NCBI RefSeq assembly: GCF_036898095.1
Contig: NC_090728.1
Span: 87,046,739 to 87,110,738, forward strand
DNA from: Palaemon carinicauda
Lineage: Eukaryota; Arthropoda; Malacostraca; Decapoda; Palaemonidae
Reading direction: 5' to 3'
Length of the DNA: 64,000 nt
A model generated the notes under the pieces. The model saw only the letters and a list, made by a program, of their open reading frames with translations, was not told the DNA's origin and made no database searches. A program made the translations under genes and the position numbers. Each line of letters begins with the position of its first letter. Positions within the stretch are counted from its first letter, which is position 1. Positions 36,371 to 49,446 of this stretch are shown piece after piece.

Positions 36371-38065
36371 ATTGTTGGGCCGGGCGGTGAAGCCAAGCGC
36401 CATTGTTGTGCCGGACAATGAAGCCAAGCGGGCCAGGCGGTGAAGCCAAGCGCCATTGTTGTGCCGGGCGATGAAGCCAAGCGGGTGAGGCAATGAATCC
36501 AAGTGCCATTGTTGTGCCGGGTGATGAAGCCAAGTGGGCCAATTGTTGTGCCGGGCGATGAAGCCAAGCCGGCCAGGCGGTGAAGCCAAGCGCCTTTGTT
36601 GTGCCGGGCGGTGAAGCCAAGCCGGCCAGGCGGTGAAGCCAAGCGCCATTGTTTTGCCGGGCGGTGAAGCCAAGCGCCATTGTTGTGCCGGGCGGTGAAG
36701 CCAAGCGTTATTGTTGTGCCGGGCGATGTAGCCAAGCGGGCCAGGCGGTGAAGCCAAGCGCCATTGTTGTGCCGGGCAATGTAGCCAAGCGGGCCAGGCG
36801 GTGAAGCCAAGCGCCATTGTTGTGCGCCGGGCGATGAAGCCAAGCGGGCCAGGCGGTGAAGCCAAGCGCCATTGTTGTGCCGGGCGATGAAGCCAAGCAG
36901 GCCAGGCGGTGAAGCCAAGCGGGCCAGGCAGTGAAGCCAAGCGCCATTGTTGTGCCGGGCGATGAAGCCAAGCGGGCCAGGCGGTGAAGCCAAGCGCCAT
37001 TGTTGTGCCGGGCGATGAAGCCAAGCGGGCCAGGCGGTGAAGCCAAGCGCCATTGTTGTGCCGGGCGATGAAGCCAAGCCGGCCAGGCGGTGAAGCCAAG
37101 CGCCATTGTTGTGCCGGGCGATGTAGCCAAGCGGGCCAGGCGGTGAAGCCAAGCGCCATTGTTGTGCCGGGCAATGTAGCCAAGCGGGCCAGGCGGTGAA
37201 GCCAAGCGCCATTGTTGTGCGCCGGGCGATGAAGCCAAGCGGGCCAGGCGGTGAAGCCAAGCGCCATTGTTGTGCCGGGCGATGAAGCCAAGCAGGCCAG
37301 GCGGTGAAGCCAAGCGGGCCAGGCGGTGAAGCCAAGCGCCATTGTTGTGCCGGGCGATGAAGCCAAGCCAGCCAGGCGGTGAAGCCAAGCGCCATTGTTG
37401 TGCCGGGCGATGAAGCCAAGCGCCATTGTTGTGCCGGGCGATGAAGCCAAACGGGCCAGACAGTGAAGCCAAGCGCCATTGTTTTGCCGGGCGATGAAGC
37501 CAAGCGGGCCAGGCAATGAAGCCAAGCGCCATTGTTGTGCCGGGCGGTGAAGCCAAGCGGGCCAGGCGGTGAAGCCAAGCGGGCCAGGCGATGAAGCCAA
37601 GCGGGCCAGGCGGTGAAGCCAAGCGCCATTGTTGTTCCGGGCGATGAAGCCAAGCGGGCCAGGCAATGAAGCCGAGCGCCCTTGTTGTGCCGGGCAATGA
37701 AGCCAAGCGGGCCGGGCGGTGAAGCCAAGCGCCATTGTTGTGCCGGGCGATGAAGCCAAGTGCCATTGTTTTGCCGGGCGATGAAGCCAAGCGGGCCAGG
37801 CAATGAAGCCAAGCACCATTGTTGCGCCGGGCAATGAAGCCAAGCGGGCCAGGCGGTGAAGCCAAGCGCCATTGTTGGGCCGGGCAGTGAAGCCAAGCGC
37901 CATTGTTGGGCCGGGCAGTGAAGCCAAGCGCCATTGTGGGGCCGGGCAGTGAAGCCAAGCGGGCCAGGTGGTGAAGCCAAGTGCCATTGTAGTGCCGGGC
38001 AGTGAAGCCAAGTAGGCCAGGTGGTGAAGCCAAGTGCTATTTCAGGCCAGGCGGTGAAGCCAAGC
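36371..38065. repeat. GC-rich minisatellite, array 3
   Basis: Same 22 and 31 bp modules, dominated by the alternation CCATTGTTGTGCCGGGCGATG / GCGGGCCAGGCGGTG. A block around 36700-36900 recurs around 37120-37320, including an odd GTGCGCCGGG variant, which shows an internal ~400 bp duplication. Minus-strand ORFs up to 598 codons are repeat artefacts. Confidence 0.94.
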
Positions 38066-38184
38066 ATCATTTTACCCACTCAAACAAGACACGCTCATTC
38101 ATCATTATCAGGGTTTCTTCACCTGCACAGCCAGTCCTTAAGCCTAAAAAAGAACCTTAAACCTAAAAAAAAAACCTTAAACCT
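38066..38184. repeat. Recurring spacer 3
   Basis: Homologous to spacers 1 and 2 (GACACGCTCATTCATCATTA, then two CCTTAAACC plus A-run motifs). The A-run side joins directly to the truncated 3' end of a LINE. Confidence 0.8.
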
Positions 38185-39290
38185 CTAGTCCCTTGTGGAG
38201 CCCAGCTCAATGTTTGGTGAACTAATCTCTCTTGGGGAGTGCGGAAAGCATGCCAGAACCATCTCCATCTGCCCCTCATCATGATCTCATCCACATATGG
38301 CACTCTAGTAATCTCTCTTATAGTTTCATTTCTACTCCTGTCTTGTCATGTAACTCCCAAAATCTTTCTGAGCGCTTTGTTGTCAAATCTGATAAATCTA
38401 TTGGAGATTGTTTCATTGTCATACCATGACTCATATTCATAGAGTAACACTGATCTCTCTAAACTGATATATAGGCCTGTTTAGATTTTATAAGTAATTT
38501 CAGGCGATTTGATATCCAAATTTTACTTAACCCAGCCATTGTCTGATTTACTTTTTTCAATCTTTCAATAACTCATCAGCAGTATCTAGGTCTGCTAATT
38601 TCCTATCACGAATCCAGTCAAAACAATCTCCACCATATCCGACTGTTCTATGCATTACTAAATCCATGAGGAAGGTAAACAACATAGGTGACAACACATT
38701 CCCTTGAGGTATTTCGTTGTTCAATGGAAATTCACTTGATAAGACTCCACTTACATCACTTTGCACTTGCTGTGCTCATGAACAGACTTAATTAAATTCA
38801 CATATTTAGAGGAATTCCGATATAATGCAGGACTCTCCACAAAATTGGCTGGTGCACACTATCAAAAGCTTTTTCATAGTCCACAAATGCTATCAAAAGT
38901 GAATTTCTATATTCTATGCATTGCTGTACATGTCTCAAATTGAAAATTTGGTCAGTGCAACTTCTACCTTTTCTAAATCCTGCTTATTAATCTCTTAGAT
39001 TTTCATATATCTTTCTCTCCAGTCTCTCTTTAGAATAAGCATACTATATATTTTTATAAAAACTGATATAAATATTATGCCTCTGTAATTATTGCAATCA
39101 GTCCGGTCTCCATTTTTTTTGCTATGTTCACCAACCCTCTTAACTCCCATTCATCAGGCTTTGCCTATTTATGCCACATTCTACAAAATAATCTTGTAAG
39201 TAATCTGGGAGTCACTTAATTTTCAGCTAGTATCATCTTGGCACATTCCAATTACCAATTTTCAATTTTTCTTTATTATTTATAAACCGG
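38185..39290 (-). pseudogene. Non-LTR (LINE) reverse transcriptase remnant
   Basis: Reading from 39290 down: a block resembling NNYRGI near 39080-39120, then SLLIAFVDYEKAFDSVHQPI (RT motif A, about 38840-38905), ILWRVLHYIGIPL, and IPQGNVLSPMLFTFLMDLVM (38640-38710). The catalytic box is eroded to TADELL, near 38570. The C-terminal region to 38185 is homologous to 19346-19610 of the plus-strand LINE. Several frame changes and stops are present, and the last ~150 bp of the element are missing. It is a different, longer 5' portion of the same LINE family as 18780-19770. Confidence 0.85.
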
Positions 39291-39770
39291 GAGATTCTTA
39301 GCAACCAGCTACACCCCGGACTGGAGGCCATTCTGTCATCTTCTCTTTCCATTACTGACCAAATCCATAGAGGATTCATTGGCTAGATATATCAAAGGAT
39401 AGACAGTTCCTCGTGATGCACAGTGCCTATCTAACCAAGGCAAGTGACCCCTGCCGGTCCATACTAATTCTAGTAAGATCAACTGCCAGGCATCGGGAGT
39501 AAAAGCCGAAGAGACAGTTTGTCCATCAGCTTAAACCCAATCCGTCACCCTGCTGCCAGTGACTTCGTTGAGATTTTTTTTTAGGGGGGGGGGACATTTC
39601 CTCCACACCCGAAGGTTTCATTACGCCACTAAATTGCTCATCTGCTTATATGAGTATAACTGTTGACAAACATGGATTGTAAGATATACCGCTTATCACG
39701 GTGAAATATGCTACTTACCTCGTTACGATATGCTTCCTAGCACGGTAAGATACACGCCTAGCACGGTAAA
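39291..39770. other. Unannotated stretch
   Basis: No recognisable gene. It has a G run (39587-39595) and three copies of TAGCACGGTAA-like sequence near 39700-39770. Confidence 0.5.
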
Positions 39771-39794
39771 TGTATATACATACATACATATAAA

Positions 39795-39845
<51 letters not shown>
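39771..39845. repeat. (TA)n microsatellite
   Basis: TACATA and TA tract at the outer end of Rep-X copy B. Confidence 0.95.
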
Positions 39846-39849
<4 letters not shown>

Positions 39850-41305
39850 CAATGGTCCCATGTCTGGGAACCAAACGTATAGTAGGATATATATTACAGC
39901 TGGCAAGCTAAACAACCTCTTGAGTTCCAAACTCACCTGTTTGCTTTTACATTAAATCTGTTACACTTGGAAATATTAATACCTGAACTCTGAGGCAGTT
40001 ATATAACTCCCAGACAGGAATATATAAAACATTGAATATCCAAAGGTCTCTCAAGTACACTCAAAACAAAACGGGGTAATTATTCTTAAGACTTATTCAA
40101 TACCTACTCTTACTTCGATTCTTTACTGGATACGAGCAACTATGTAGCCTAATAAACACTAATGATTGAAATAATACACTATACAAAAATAAATATATTC
40201 TATACAAATTACAACACTTTGAAAAGAATTTACATAAAACAAATAAATCACCCGAAATATGATGTCTGAACAAAACTTAGATTAAGACATAAATGTTACG
40301 ATCTGAAAATTATATAATCGCTTGACTTGAAATATTAAATCTGAATAAACCTTAGGCTAGGAGAAAAGAAATGATACTTATGAAAATTATACACTCACTT
40401 GTTTCACTTGAAGTTAAATTTTACAAACTAATTAGTCTTAACACCCAATGAATATAGTTAACCAGATAACGATACAAATACCTTTCACGTTACTACAGGG
40501 CTAGTTACAAAAGCTTTACACAATGCCAACACTCACCCCAACACAATAAATCTAACATCACCTGGACAATTTGCAACAACGTTTTAACACATGTTATATG
40601 CTGAGGCACAAAATCACTTAGGAGAGGACATACTATGGGCACTCAGAGAGAGAGAGAAGGGGGGGGGGTAATTTTTGGCTCTTTCACAGGATAGCTGCTT
40701 TTCTACTGCTGCTATGCATCTATATAAGACTTAGTTACTTCCAAAACATTCCAGGTCCAAGATCTGGAAGAGTGGGGGTTAGCCTTAGGGCGTGAGGTTG
40801 TCAAAAATCACTCTTGAACGCGAACCAATAACGCGAGACGGCTCTCTCTGCTGAGCTACCCCCGTCCACCCTTTGTCCTCGCAATAAAAAAAAAAAAGAT
40901 AAGATCTAACGCTAGGATTTTCAAGAATCTTCCAAAGCACATGGCAGACAAAAGAATTGCGTATTTTCTCTCAAACATGATGCAATACCTCATAAGAATA
41001 TAAAATCTTGTATGGTCACATAACACTCTCAAGCAGTTTATATAAGACTTCGTAACAAAAATATGTGAAATAAAAAGTTGATTTTTAAAAATAATGTAAA
41101 TTTACATATACTGACTTGAATGAAGAATACATTGAAATTAACGACGAAAGTCGTACATAATTCACATACAAATCTTAAATCTACGCGAGAGGAACTCATC
41201 TTAAGAGCTGGCTATCCTCTTCAGTGCACGAATGAAAACAAAAAAAGGAACATGAATAAACTGCTGTATTTACTTTACACTAGACCAGCTTCGTAAGAAT
41301 ATATT
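39846..41305 (-). repeat. Rep-X copy B
   Basis: The most complete uninterrupted copy (~1.45 kb). It begins CCCATGTCTGGGAACCAAAC, contains the ACTTGAAATATTAAATCTGAA internal repeats, and ends GACCAGCTTCGTAAGAATAT. It preserves the unoccupied LTR-element target (CCAAAGCACATGGC, 40933-40946). Both ends abut microsatellites. Opposite-strand AATAAA and TATA-like motifs are discussed for copy D. Confidence 0.8.
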
Positions 41306-42680
<1,375 letters not shown>

Positions 42681-42683
42681 ATG

Positions 42684-42766
<83 letters not shown>
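42681..42766. repeat. (TA)n microsatellite
   Basis: TA tract forming the centre of the inverted pair of Rep-X copies C and D. Confidence 0.96.
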
Positions 42767-42768
<2 letters not shown>

Positions 42769-44319
42769 TTATGAAGCTGGTCTAGTGTAGAGTAAATACA
42801 GTATTTTGTTTATGAGTTCATTTATATTTTATTTGTGCATTGAAGAGAGGGTAGCCAGTCCGTAAAATGAGCTCCTCTTGTTTAGATTTAAGATATTACG
42901 TAAGACCTTCGTCGTTAATTTCATTGTATTCATTATTCAACTGGGTATATGTAAATTTACATTATTTTCAAGAATTAACTTTTTATTTCACGTTTTTTTG
43001 TTATGAAGTCTTACGTAATCTGTTTGATAGTGTTATTTGATCATACACAATATGAACAAGGGCATATGTAATGATCTTCTATATTTTATGAAGTATTGCA
43101 TCATGTTTGAGAGAGAATGTTCAGTACCACATACTTGAAATTTACGCGAAGAGCCTAGTGATAGGATGTTATCTTTTTTTTTATTTCAGGGATAAGTGGT
43201 GGGCGGAGTTAGCTGGGAGAGTCATCTTGCGGGTGCGTTGGTATGGATCTGAGAGTTGCCTGAAAACCCTTGATTTGCCTCTTGACATTTTAATCTAGTT
43301 AGAAACTCTGACGCCCTTAGGCCAAGGCCCCACACTTCCCAAATCTTTTATAAATTTCTGGGAGCAGCTAGGTTTTATATATAATGGCAACCACAGGATT
43401 AGAGACAGATAGAGAATTACAGCCTCAAAACAGACAACTTCCCCTCTCTCCCTCTCGCATGCAGCTCAGAGTATTATTTTAAAAGTGTTCTGTACATATA
43501 GTGTGTCCTCTTCTAAGTGACTGTACGCCAAAGCAAATCGTATGTCCAAAACATACGTAAGATGAAACGGTAATTTTGAATTCATTGTATTAGGGTGAGT
43601 GTTAGCATTGTGTAAAGTTCTTGTAAATGGCCCTGCAATAAAGAGAAAAGATTTTGTATCGTGATCTGGTTATCTATTTTCATTAAGTATCAAACTTGAA
43701 TATTGTATTCAGATTTAATTTCAAGTGAAGCAAGTGAGTGTATAATTTTCATAAGTGTTATTTATTTTCTTAGTCTAAGGTATATTCAGATTTAATATTT
43801 AAAGTCAAGAAGTTATATAATTTTCAGATCGTAACATATTTGTCTTAATCTAAGCTTTGTTTAGTCTTAATTTTTTTTCTGAGGGAATCATTTTGTTTTG
43901 TATGTAGATTCTTTTTAAAGTGTTGTAATTTATATAGAATATATTAATTTTTTTTGTAACGAGTGTATTATTCCAATCCCCATTGTTTACAATCAGATTC
44001 TGCTTGTATCCTGTTAGAGCTGTAGTAAGTCTTAAATAATTTTTAAGAGTAATTACGCAGTTTTGTTTTGAGTGTACTTGAGAGACCTTTAGATATTCAG
44101 TGTTTCATATAGGCCTATTGCTGTCTGGGAGTATTTAACTGTTTCAGAATTTGTGTATTAATATTTTGAAGTGTAACAGTTTTAATGTAAAAGCAAACAA
44201 GGGGTTTGGAATTCGAGAGATTGATTAACCTACCAGTTGTAGTATATATTATATTATATGTTTGGTTCACAGTAACGAGCCATGGTATAATATATTTTTG
44301 GTGCCCAGACCTGGGAGCC

Positions 44320-44326
<7 letters not shown>
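42767..44326 (+). repeat. Rep-X copy D (inverted)
   Basis: Inverted relative to copies A, B and C. It starts TTCTTATGAAGCTGGTCTAG and ends GGTGCCCAGACCTGGGAGCC before a TA tract. In this orientation it has a TATA-like TTTTATATATAATGG near 43370 and AATAAA near 43640, the order expected of a retroelement LTR or of a promoter-bearing non-autonomous element. A 63-codon ORF at 43107-43298 has no recognisable domain. Pairing with copy C would make a hairpin with arms above 1 kb. Confidence 0.78.

Positions 44327-44412
<86 letters not shown>
44327..44412. repeat. (TA)n(TG)n microsatellite
   Basis: TA, then TG, then TA tract between Rep-X copy D and the second Gypsy element. Confidence 0.96.
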
Positions 44413-44413
<1 letters not shown>

Positions 44414-44683
44414 GTCCTAATTCTTGTATGAAGATATGTGTTGTACGTCAAGGTAAATGAACTCTGTAGTCATGATAATTCTACAAAATCTAACAATTCA
44501 GCATATTGTTGTAGCAAGATTGCATTTTGATAGCGAGGGGTAGTTATTTTCCTTTGAGCACTCGAGTAGACAAGGCTCTCTCCTGAGAGAGTGTCAGTTG
44601 TACAGTATAGTGTACTTTGAACCTTTTGTAATAAAGTGAAAAACCCATGTTCCGATGTCTCATTATCCGTGGACATGGGACAT
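44413..44683 (+). repeat. Probable 5' LTR (single, boundaries approximate)
   Basis: Lies directly upstream of a TGG-starting PBS-like site. Begins TGTCCTAATTC after the microsatellite and has AATAAA at 44630-44635. With no second LTR in the window, the boundaries cannot be proved. Confidence 0.45.
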
Positions 44684-44762
44684 ATTGGTGTCAGGTGTAA
44701 AAATATGTCTGTGTATTCTGTGAGCGAAGTTGTTCTTTAAGCCAGTAAAATAAAAGTTCAAG

Positions 44763-45760
44763 ATGCCTAGATACGCGAGAATTAACATAGCAGACACTGC
44801 TGCTGCGGGAGATGAAAACGGAGGAGCAGTGTATAGCGTTGCTGATGAAGAATATAGACAGGATATTAGAACACAAGAATTGGAAAATAAGTTAGATAAT
44901 TTAGAACAGTTAATGAACAGATTCTTGGTTGAACGAGAAGAGGAGTGGCACGCAACTACAGCATATCCAACGTACATGAACGAAGTCCAAACACACACAA
45001 GTAAAAGTACACATGCACAGCTAAGTGAAGATATGCAAATCGTAGTTCGATAATCAACGGTCTGACGAAGGGTTTCAATCAATTGAAGTGTTTTGGGGGG
45101 ACTTTGAAGAAGCTACATATGGGTGGTCGGAAAGAGAAACAGCTATTCAAGTAATCAGATTGCTGAAAGATGTTCCTGCAATGGAAGTAATGTTTTGGCC
45201 ACAAGACAGTTTAAGAAGTTATACTGAAATAAAACGACGTTTGATTGAGAAGTATGCCTTACCTGATGCGAGAAAGGGGGACCTAAAAGAAAATTACAAA
45301 CCCAAAATTCGGGAAGGTGAATCCGTTCTTAGTTTTGCAACTGACATTTTTTGGAATTGCGATTCGTTTGCTACCCGGAGTGCCAATCTCCCAGAAGGTA
45401 ATAAAAAGGCAATAGCCTGTAACCATATTCCCAGATTAGTAAACCCGTATTTATGTGGTTATTTGTTCAATGACAATCGCTCGTTAGCAGACGTAGTGAT
45501 TGCAATACAAAAAATTTTAGACAGTTTGCCAGAAGAAAAAATGACTGAGAATAACTGGCCCGATTCCGAGAAGTTGGCAGCCATGAGAGGCACTCGTCAA
45601 CCCTCAAAGCGGGGGAGGGGAAAACACAGTCAGCAGGTGGGAAGAGTCTTCAGATGCTGGCAGTGTGGGGGAGAGGGGCACTGATGAGTGGAGTGCCCCA
45701 ACCAAGGATCCCCCTGCTATTACACTTGTCAGGCCTACGGTCATCTATCTCGAGAGTGCC
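44763..45760 (+). pseudogene. Gag of second Gypsy-type element
   Basis: The ATG at 44763 opens a 96-codon segment with a coiled-coil-like stretch (RTQELENKLDNLEQLMNRF). One base of frame change near 45045 moves reading to the next frame, which is open to 45684 and carries a capsid-like region (SYTEIKRRLIEKYALPDARK near 45230). The first zinc knuckle starts CWQCGGEGH at 45655. Two consecutive TGA codons follow, and the expected final Cys lies in the same frame four codons after the His. A second knuckle-like CYYTCQAYGHLSREC starts at 45715 with one extra residue between the first cysteines. Clearly decayed; the product would not be functional. Confidence 0.85.
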
Positions 45761-46046
45761 CAGCAAAAAACGCCGGTGGCGGGCGGGCTGTGTCACACGC
45801 ACACCTCCCCCCGTCCAACATCCAAGGAAAAGGAAACAGAGGAAGGGGGAGATGAGGGAGATCGATCCCCACCCGCTTGACATCACAAGTAGTAGCTGAG
45901 GCAGCGCTCCCAACGGCAACGGACTTAGACCTGGCACTGGGACCTACATCGGTACCCCCGACCTCACCCCCACAGCACTAGGGAGCAGCGGCTTTGCAGC
46001 TGAAGTCATTGGCCCATACCCTATATATCGTAATGGGCGGCTAGGA

Positions 46047-46604
46047 ATGTTAGCAGTTAGGATTAACCTACCACATAAATCCATTCGAGCGCTGATCGAC
46101 ACAGGAACCAGCGTTTCACTGATTGAAAAAAGATTCTCCTCAAACCCACTGCAGTCAGCGGCATCCCTCGTCCTTGACACGCCAGGAGGAAATAAAATAT
46201 GCATAAACCATACAACAATCGTCAACTTTAAGGTGGGATCTGTGAAGTTTACACATGATTTTTTTGTCTTGCCCACCTTGGAAATTCCTGGAATTGAGGC
46301 TATTTTAGGAATTGATTTCATTTCGTGTAATCAAATATGCCTTTTTTGGGGAAAAGATACAATACCAGTAAAAGCAGGAGGGTGTATTTTGCCGATACAA
46401 AGTCATGAAAGAGTAAGTGCTTGTGCGGGCATGGAGAGACATTCAAGTAAGGTAGCAGCTGTACCTGAGAGAGGAGAAGTGTTGTCTCCCCATACACTTA
46501 TGAGCATATCAGTGACCCCATGTCAACTTCCTCCGGAAGGAACCAAGGTCGTCGTTAAACCCCATGACAATTGGGTGCATATAATTTTAGAGGGTTTATT
46601 GTAA
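46047..46604 (+). pseudogene. Retropepsin-like protease of second Gypsy-type element
   Basis: A different frame from gag. The active site RALIDTGTSVSLIE has Asp near residue 18, and the ILGIDFI motif follows about 75 residues later, the usual retropepsin arrangement. The frame is open to TAA 46602-46604 and resumes in the same frame at 46629, so pro-pol was probably continuous. No signal or membrane segment. Confidence 0.85.
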
Positions 46605-46628
46605 ATAAAAGAGAGCAGAGCTGATATA

Positions 46629-47151
46629 ATGATAGTTAATTTGTCAAATGAAAGAGTTGTGTTAGGAAGTGATTCTGTGTGTGAATTAGAGTTATGTGAA
46701 ATTGCTAATAATGGGATGTTGGGAGCCACAACTCCAGCACGCACAGACGAACGCACTCATAATTTGATTATTCAAGCGCGAAAACTATGTCTGTCAGAAT
46801 ATCAACCTGTAGTTAGTGACATTGTTAATAATTATTCCGATGTAATGCAATTGGAGATGAGCCACCCTGGAGGATTGATCGATTTCCCTTTAGCATTGAA
46901 ACTGGGCAAGTGGAGCCGATCAGGTCAAAGCCTTATAAGGTACCCATTCATTTCCAGTGAGAGATAGAAAGGGAAATTAGAAAATTAAAGGAACAAGGGA
47001 AAATCGAGGAGAGCGAATCCCCCTGGGCTTCTCCAATTGTATCTGTTAGGAAAAAGCATGGCTCGGTAAGATTGTGTGTTGATTATAGAAAGTTGAATGC
47101 AGTCACTAAGGATAATGCATTTCCGTTGCTTTCGATCGAAGAATTATGTAT
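46629..47151 (+). pseudogene. N-terminal fragment of reverse transcriptase
   Basis: 46629-46967 is the linker before RT (VSDIVNNYSDVMQLE). After a frame change near 46960, the RT fingers follow: IRKLKEQGKIEESESPWASP, then [20 protein letters not shown] (about 47065-47125). The sequence then runs into (TA)n at 47152, before the catalytic motifs. Truncated and dead. Confidence 0.88.
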
Positions 47152-47540
<389 letters not shown>

Positions 47541-47973
47541 GATTTAAAGGTAGCCGACCTCATATATTTCTGGGTTGTACCGGAAAGGTTTTCTTCTATG
47601 GTTATATTGTATACCAAGGAGCCTAGATATCTGTTATGGGGAGGTTGAGGTTCAAAGTTACGGAGGGAAAAAATCATATCTGTATATAGATAACAAAAAG
47701 ACAATATTTTGCCAAATCATTTCATATACACGTCTTCCCAGAAAGTAAGATTTACTTATTTATTTTTCGCAGCCTTTTAGCCTAGTGCCACAAATGTTCT
47801 TTGGCATTTTGAATTTATGATGAACCAATAGTCAGACTATTCCTTAACAGGTGCAAAAAATCTTAACCGAAAGTGATGAAAAATTCCGGAGATATAAGCA
47901 AAACAATAACACAAACAGTGGGACAAATTTGACACAGTAGCCTATTCATTTCCAAGATTCAGTCTAAAGCCCC
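47541..47973. other. Unannotated stretch
   Basis: No supported feature; short minus-strand ORFs have no recognisable content. Confidence 0.5.
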
Positions 47974-48171
47974 CCTGACACTTGCACGCATTTCTGGCAC
48001 GCACTGGCACGCAAAATGCGTGCCAAGTGGCACGCACTGGGAGGTTCCCTCACTGTTCACGACAAGTTCACGACAAGTTCAAGCATAGTTCACGACACGT
48101 TCACTCATCTTTCCGCATCATTCCGCATTGTTCACGCATCGTTCACTCCAGTTCACGACTTGGCCACATCA

Positions 48172-48179
48172 TATATAAG
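48172..48179 (+). promoter_or_regulatory. TATA-box-like site inside TIR element
   Basis: TATATAAG followed by GACGGGGCTTCC lies just inside a cluster of GTTCACGAC-type motifs. It resembles a core promoter; no convincing downstream ORF. Confidence 0.35.
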
Positions 48180-48661
48180 GACGGGGCTTCCTACATGATT
48201 TTTATCAAAAGCGTATTCTTGTGCTAATCTTTGATTAATATCCCCTGTATTAATGTGTGGGTTATCTTTATAGATATTTGTAACCATTATACTTCTATTT
48301 AGTATATATTTTATTATTTAATTATTATTATAGGTAATTAGCTGGTTTGAATAATTTTTAAGCTTTATAATTTACTGAAAAAATAATATTTTATGGCAGT
48401 TATATGCTGATCAGATATTTGGAACCCACTTTACATTATCTTAGAATTTAATTGAAAGATGACTATTCCATTCATTAGTTTTGTTGTATCGTTTGTGAAC
48501 TATTATCATTGAAACTGAGGCAGAAAAGATATCTCTAAAAATATTAGGTTGGTATGGTGCCCTGTGAGCATTGAAGTCTCTCGCCAGGGTAAATTTCTTT
48601 AGTCGCCCTTATTTAAATGGCAGTTGTAAACATTTTTTCAGTTTTGTAACTTTTCCTGTTT

Positions 48662-48664
<3 letters not shown>

Positions 48665-48724
<60 letters not shown>

Positions 48725-48728
48725 CATA

Positions 48729-48790
<62 letters not shown>

Positions 48791-48806
48791 TGTGTGTGTG
48801 TATACA
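48665..48806. repeat. (TA)n(TG)n microsatellite
   Basis: TA tract with TACATACATA interruption, ending in TG. Confidence 0.96.
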
Positions 48807-48926
48807 CATTCAATAAACCACAAGTAAAATGAAGAAAATATATATATATCTCTCTCTCTCAAGTATTACACCTACTCATGAAGGGATTAAAGAACTTCAG
48901 TCCTCTTTTTGTGCTATAAAATCAAT

Positions 48927-48930
<4 letters not shown>

Positions 48931-49015
<85 letters not shown>
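48931..49015. repeat. (CT)n microsatellite
   Basis: Pure CT tract inside the TIR element. Confidence 0.97.
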
Positions 49016-49019
<4 letters not shown>

Positions 49020-49446
49020 AAATAAGGAAAGGGAGAGGTAAAAGAATATATTGTCATTATACAGTTTTTTTCTTTGATGATTATGAGGAAGTAGGGATAA
49101 ATCCATTGATTTAATTGCCATGCACTGGCACGCATCCTCCCGCATCGTCCCTCAGTAGGGATAAATCCATTGATTTAATTGCCACGCACTGGCACGCATC
49201 CTCCCGCATTGTCCCGCACTGTTCACGACGAGTTCACTCCTGTTCGCGCATTGTTCACAACTAGTTCACGCCAATTTTGTCGTGACAATGCGTGCCACAA
49301 ATTTTGAGCATTTCAAAATTCTCGCCACGCATGGCACGCATGCCACGCACTGTTCACCACACGTTCACGCCAGTTCCCGCATCGTTCACTCCAGTTCACG
49401 ACAAGAGGCGTGACAATGCGTGCCACAAATGCGTGCAAGTGTCAGG

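Larger units (their letters stand above)
44413..47151 (+). mobile_element. Second Gypsy-type LTR retrotransposon, decayed and 3'-truncated
   Basis: Order: possible 5' LTR (44413-44683), PBS-like TGGTGTCAGG (44685-44694), gag, protease, and the beginning of RT. The element stops inside RT at 47151, where a TA tract begins. No RNase H, integrase, env or second LTR follows. It is unrelated in sequence to the element at 8050. Reading frames are broken by at least one indel, a double TGA and other stops. Confidence 0.85.
47974..49446. mobile_element. Non-autonomous TIR element, perfect 20 bp TIRs
   Basis: Ends are CCTGACACTTGCACGCATTT and its exact reverse complement at 49427-49446; similarity continues into GGCACGCA on both sides. 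Both subterminal regions (47995-48160 and 49120-49430) are filled with degenerate copies of GTTCACGACAAG / GTTCACGCATC and TGGCACGCA. A tandem duplication of 64 bp (49091-49154 and 49155-49218) is present. No transposase is present. The middle holds microsatellites. Superfamily unknown. Confidence 0.82.

Noticed and set aside
44115..44460. Short ORFs at the end of Rep-X copy D
   Set aside because: They run into TA/TG tracts and have no counterpart in the other Rep-X copies.
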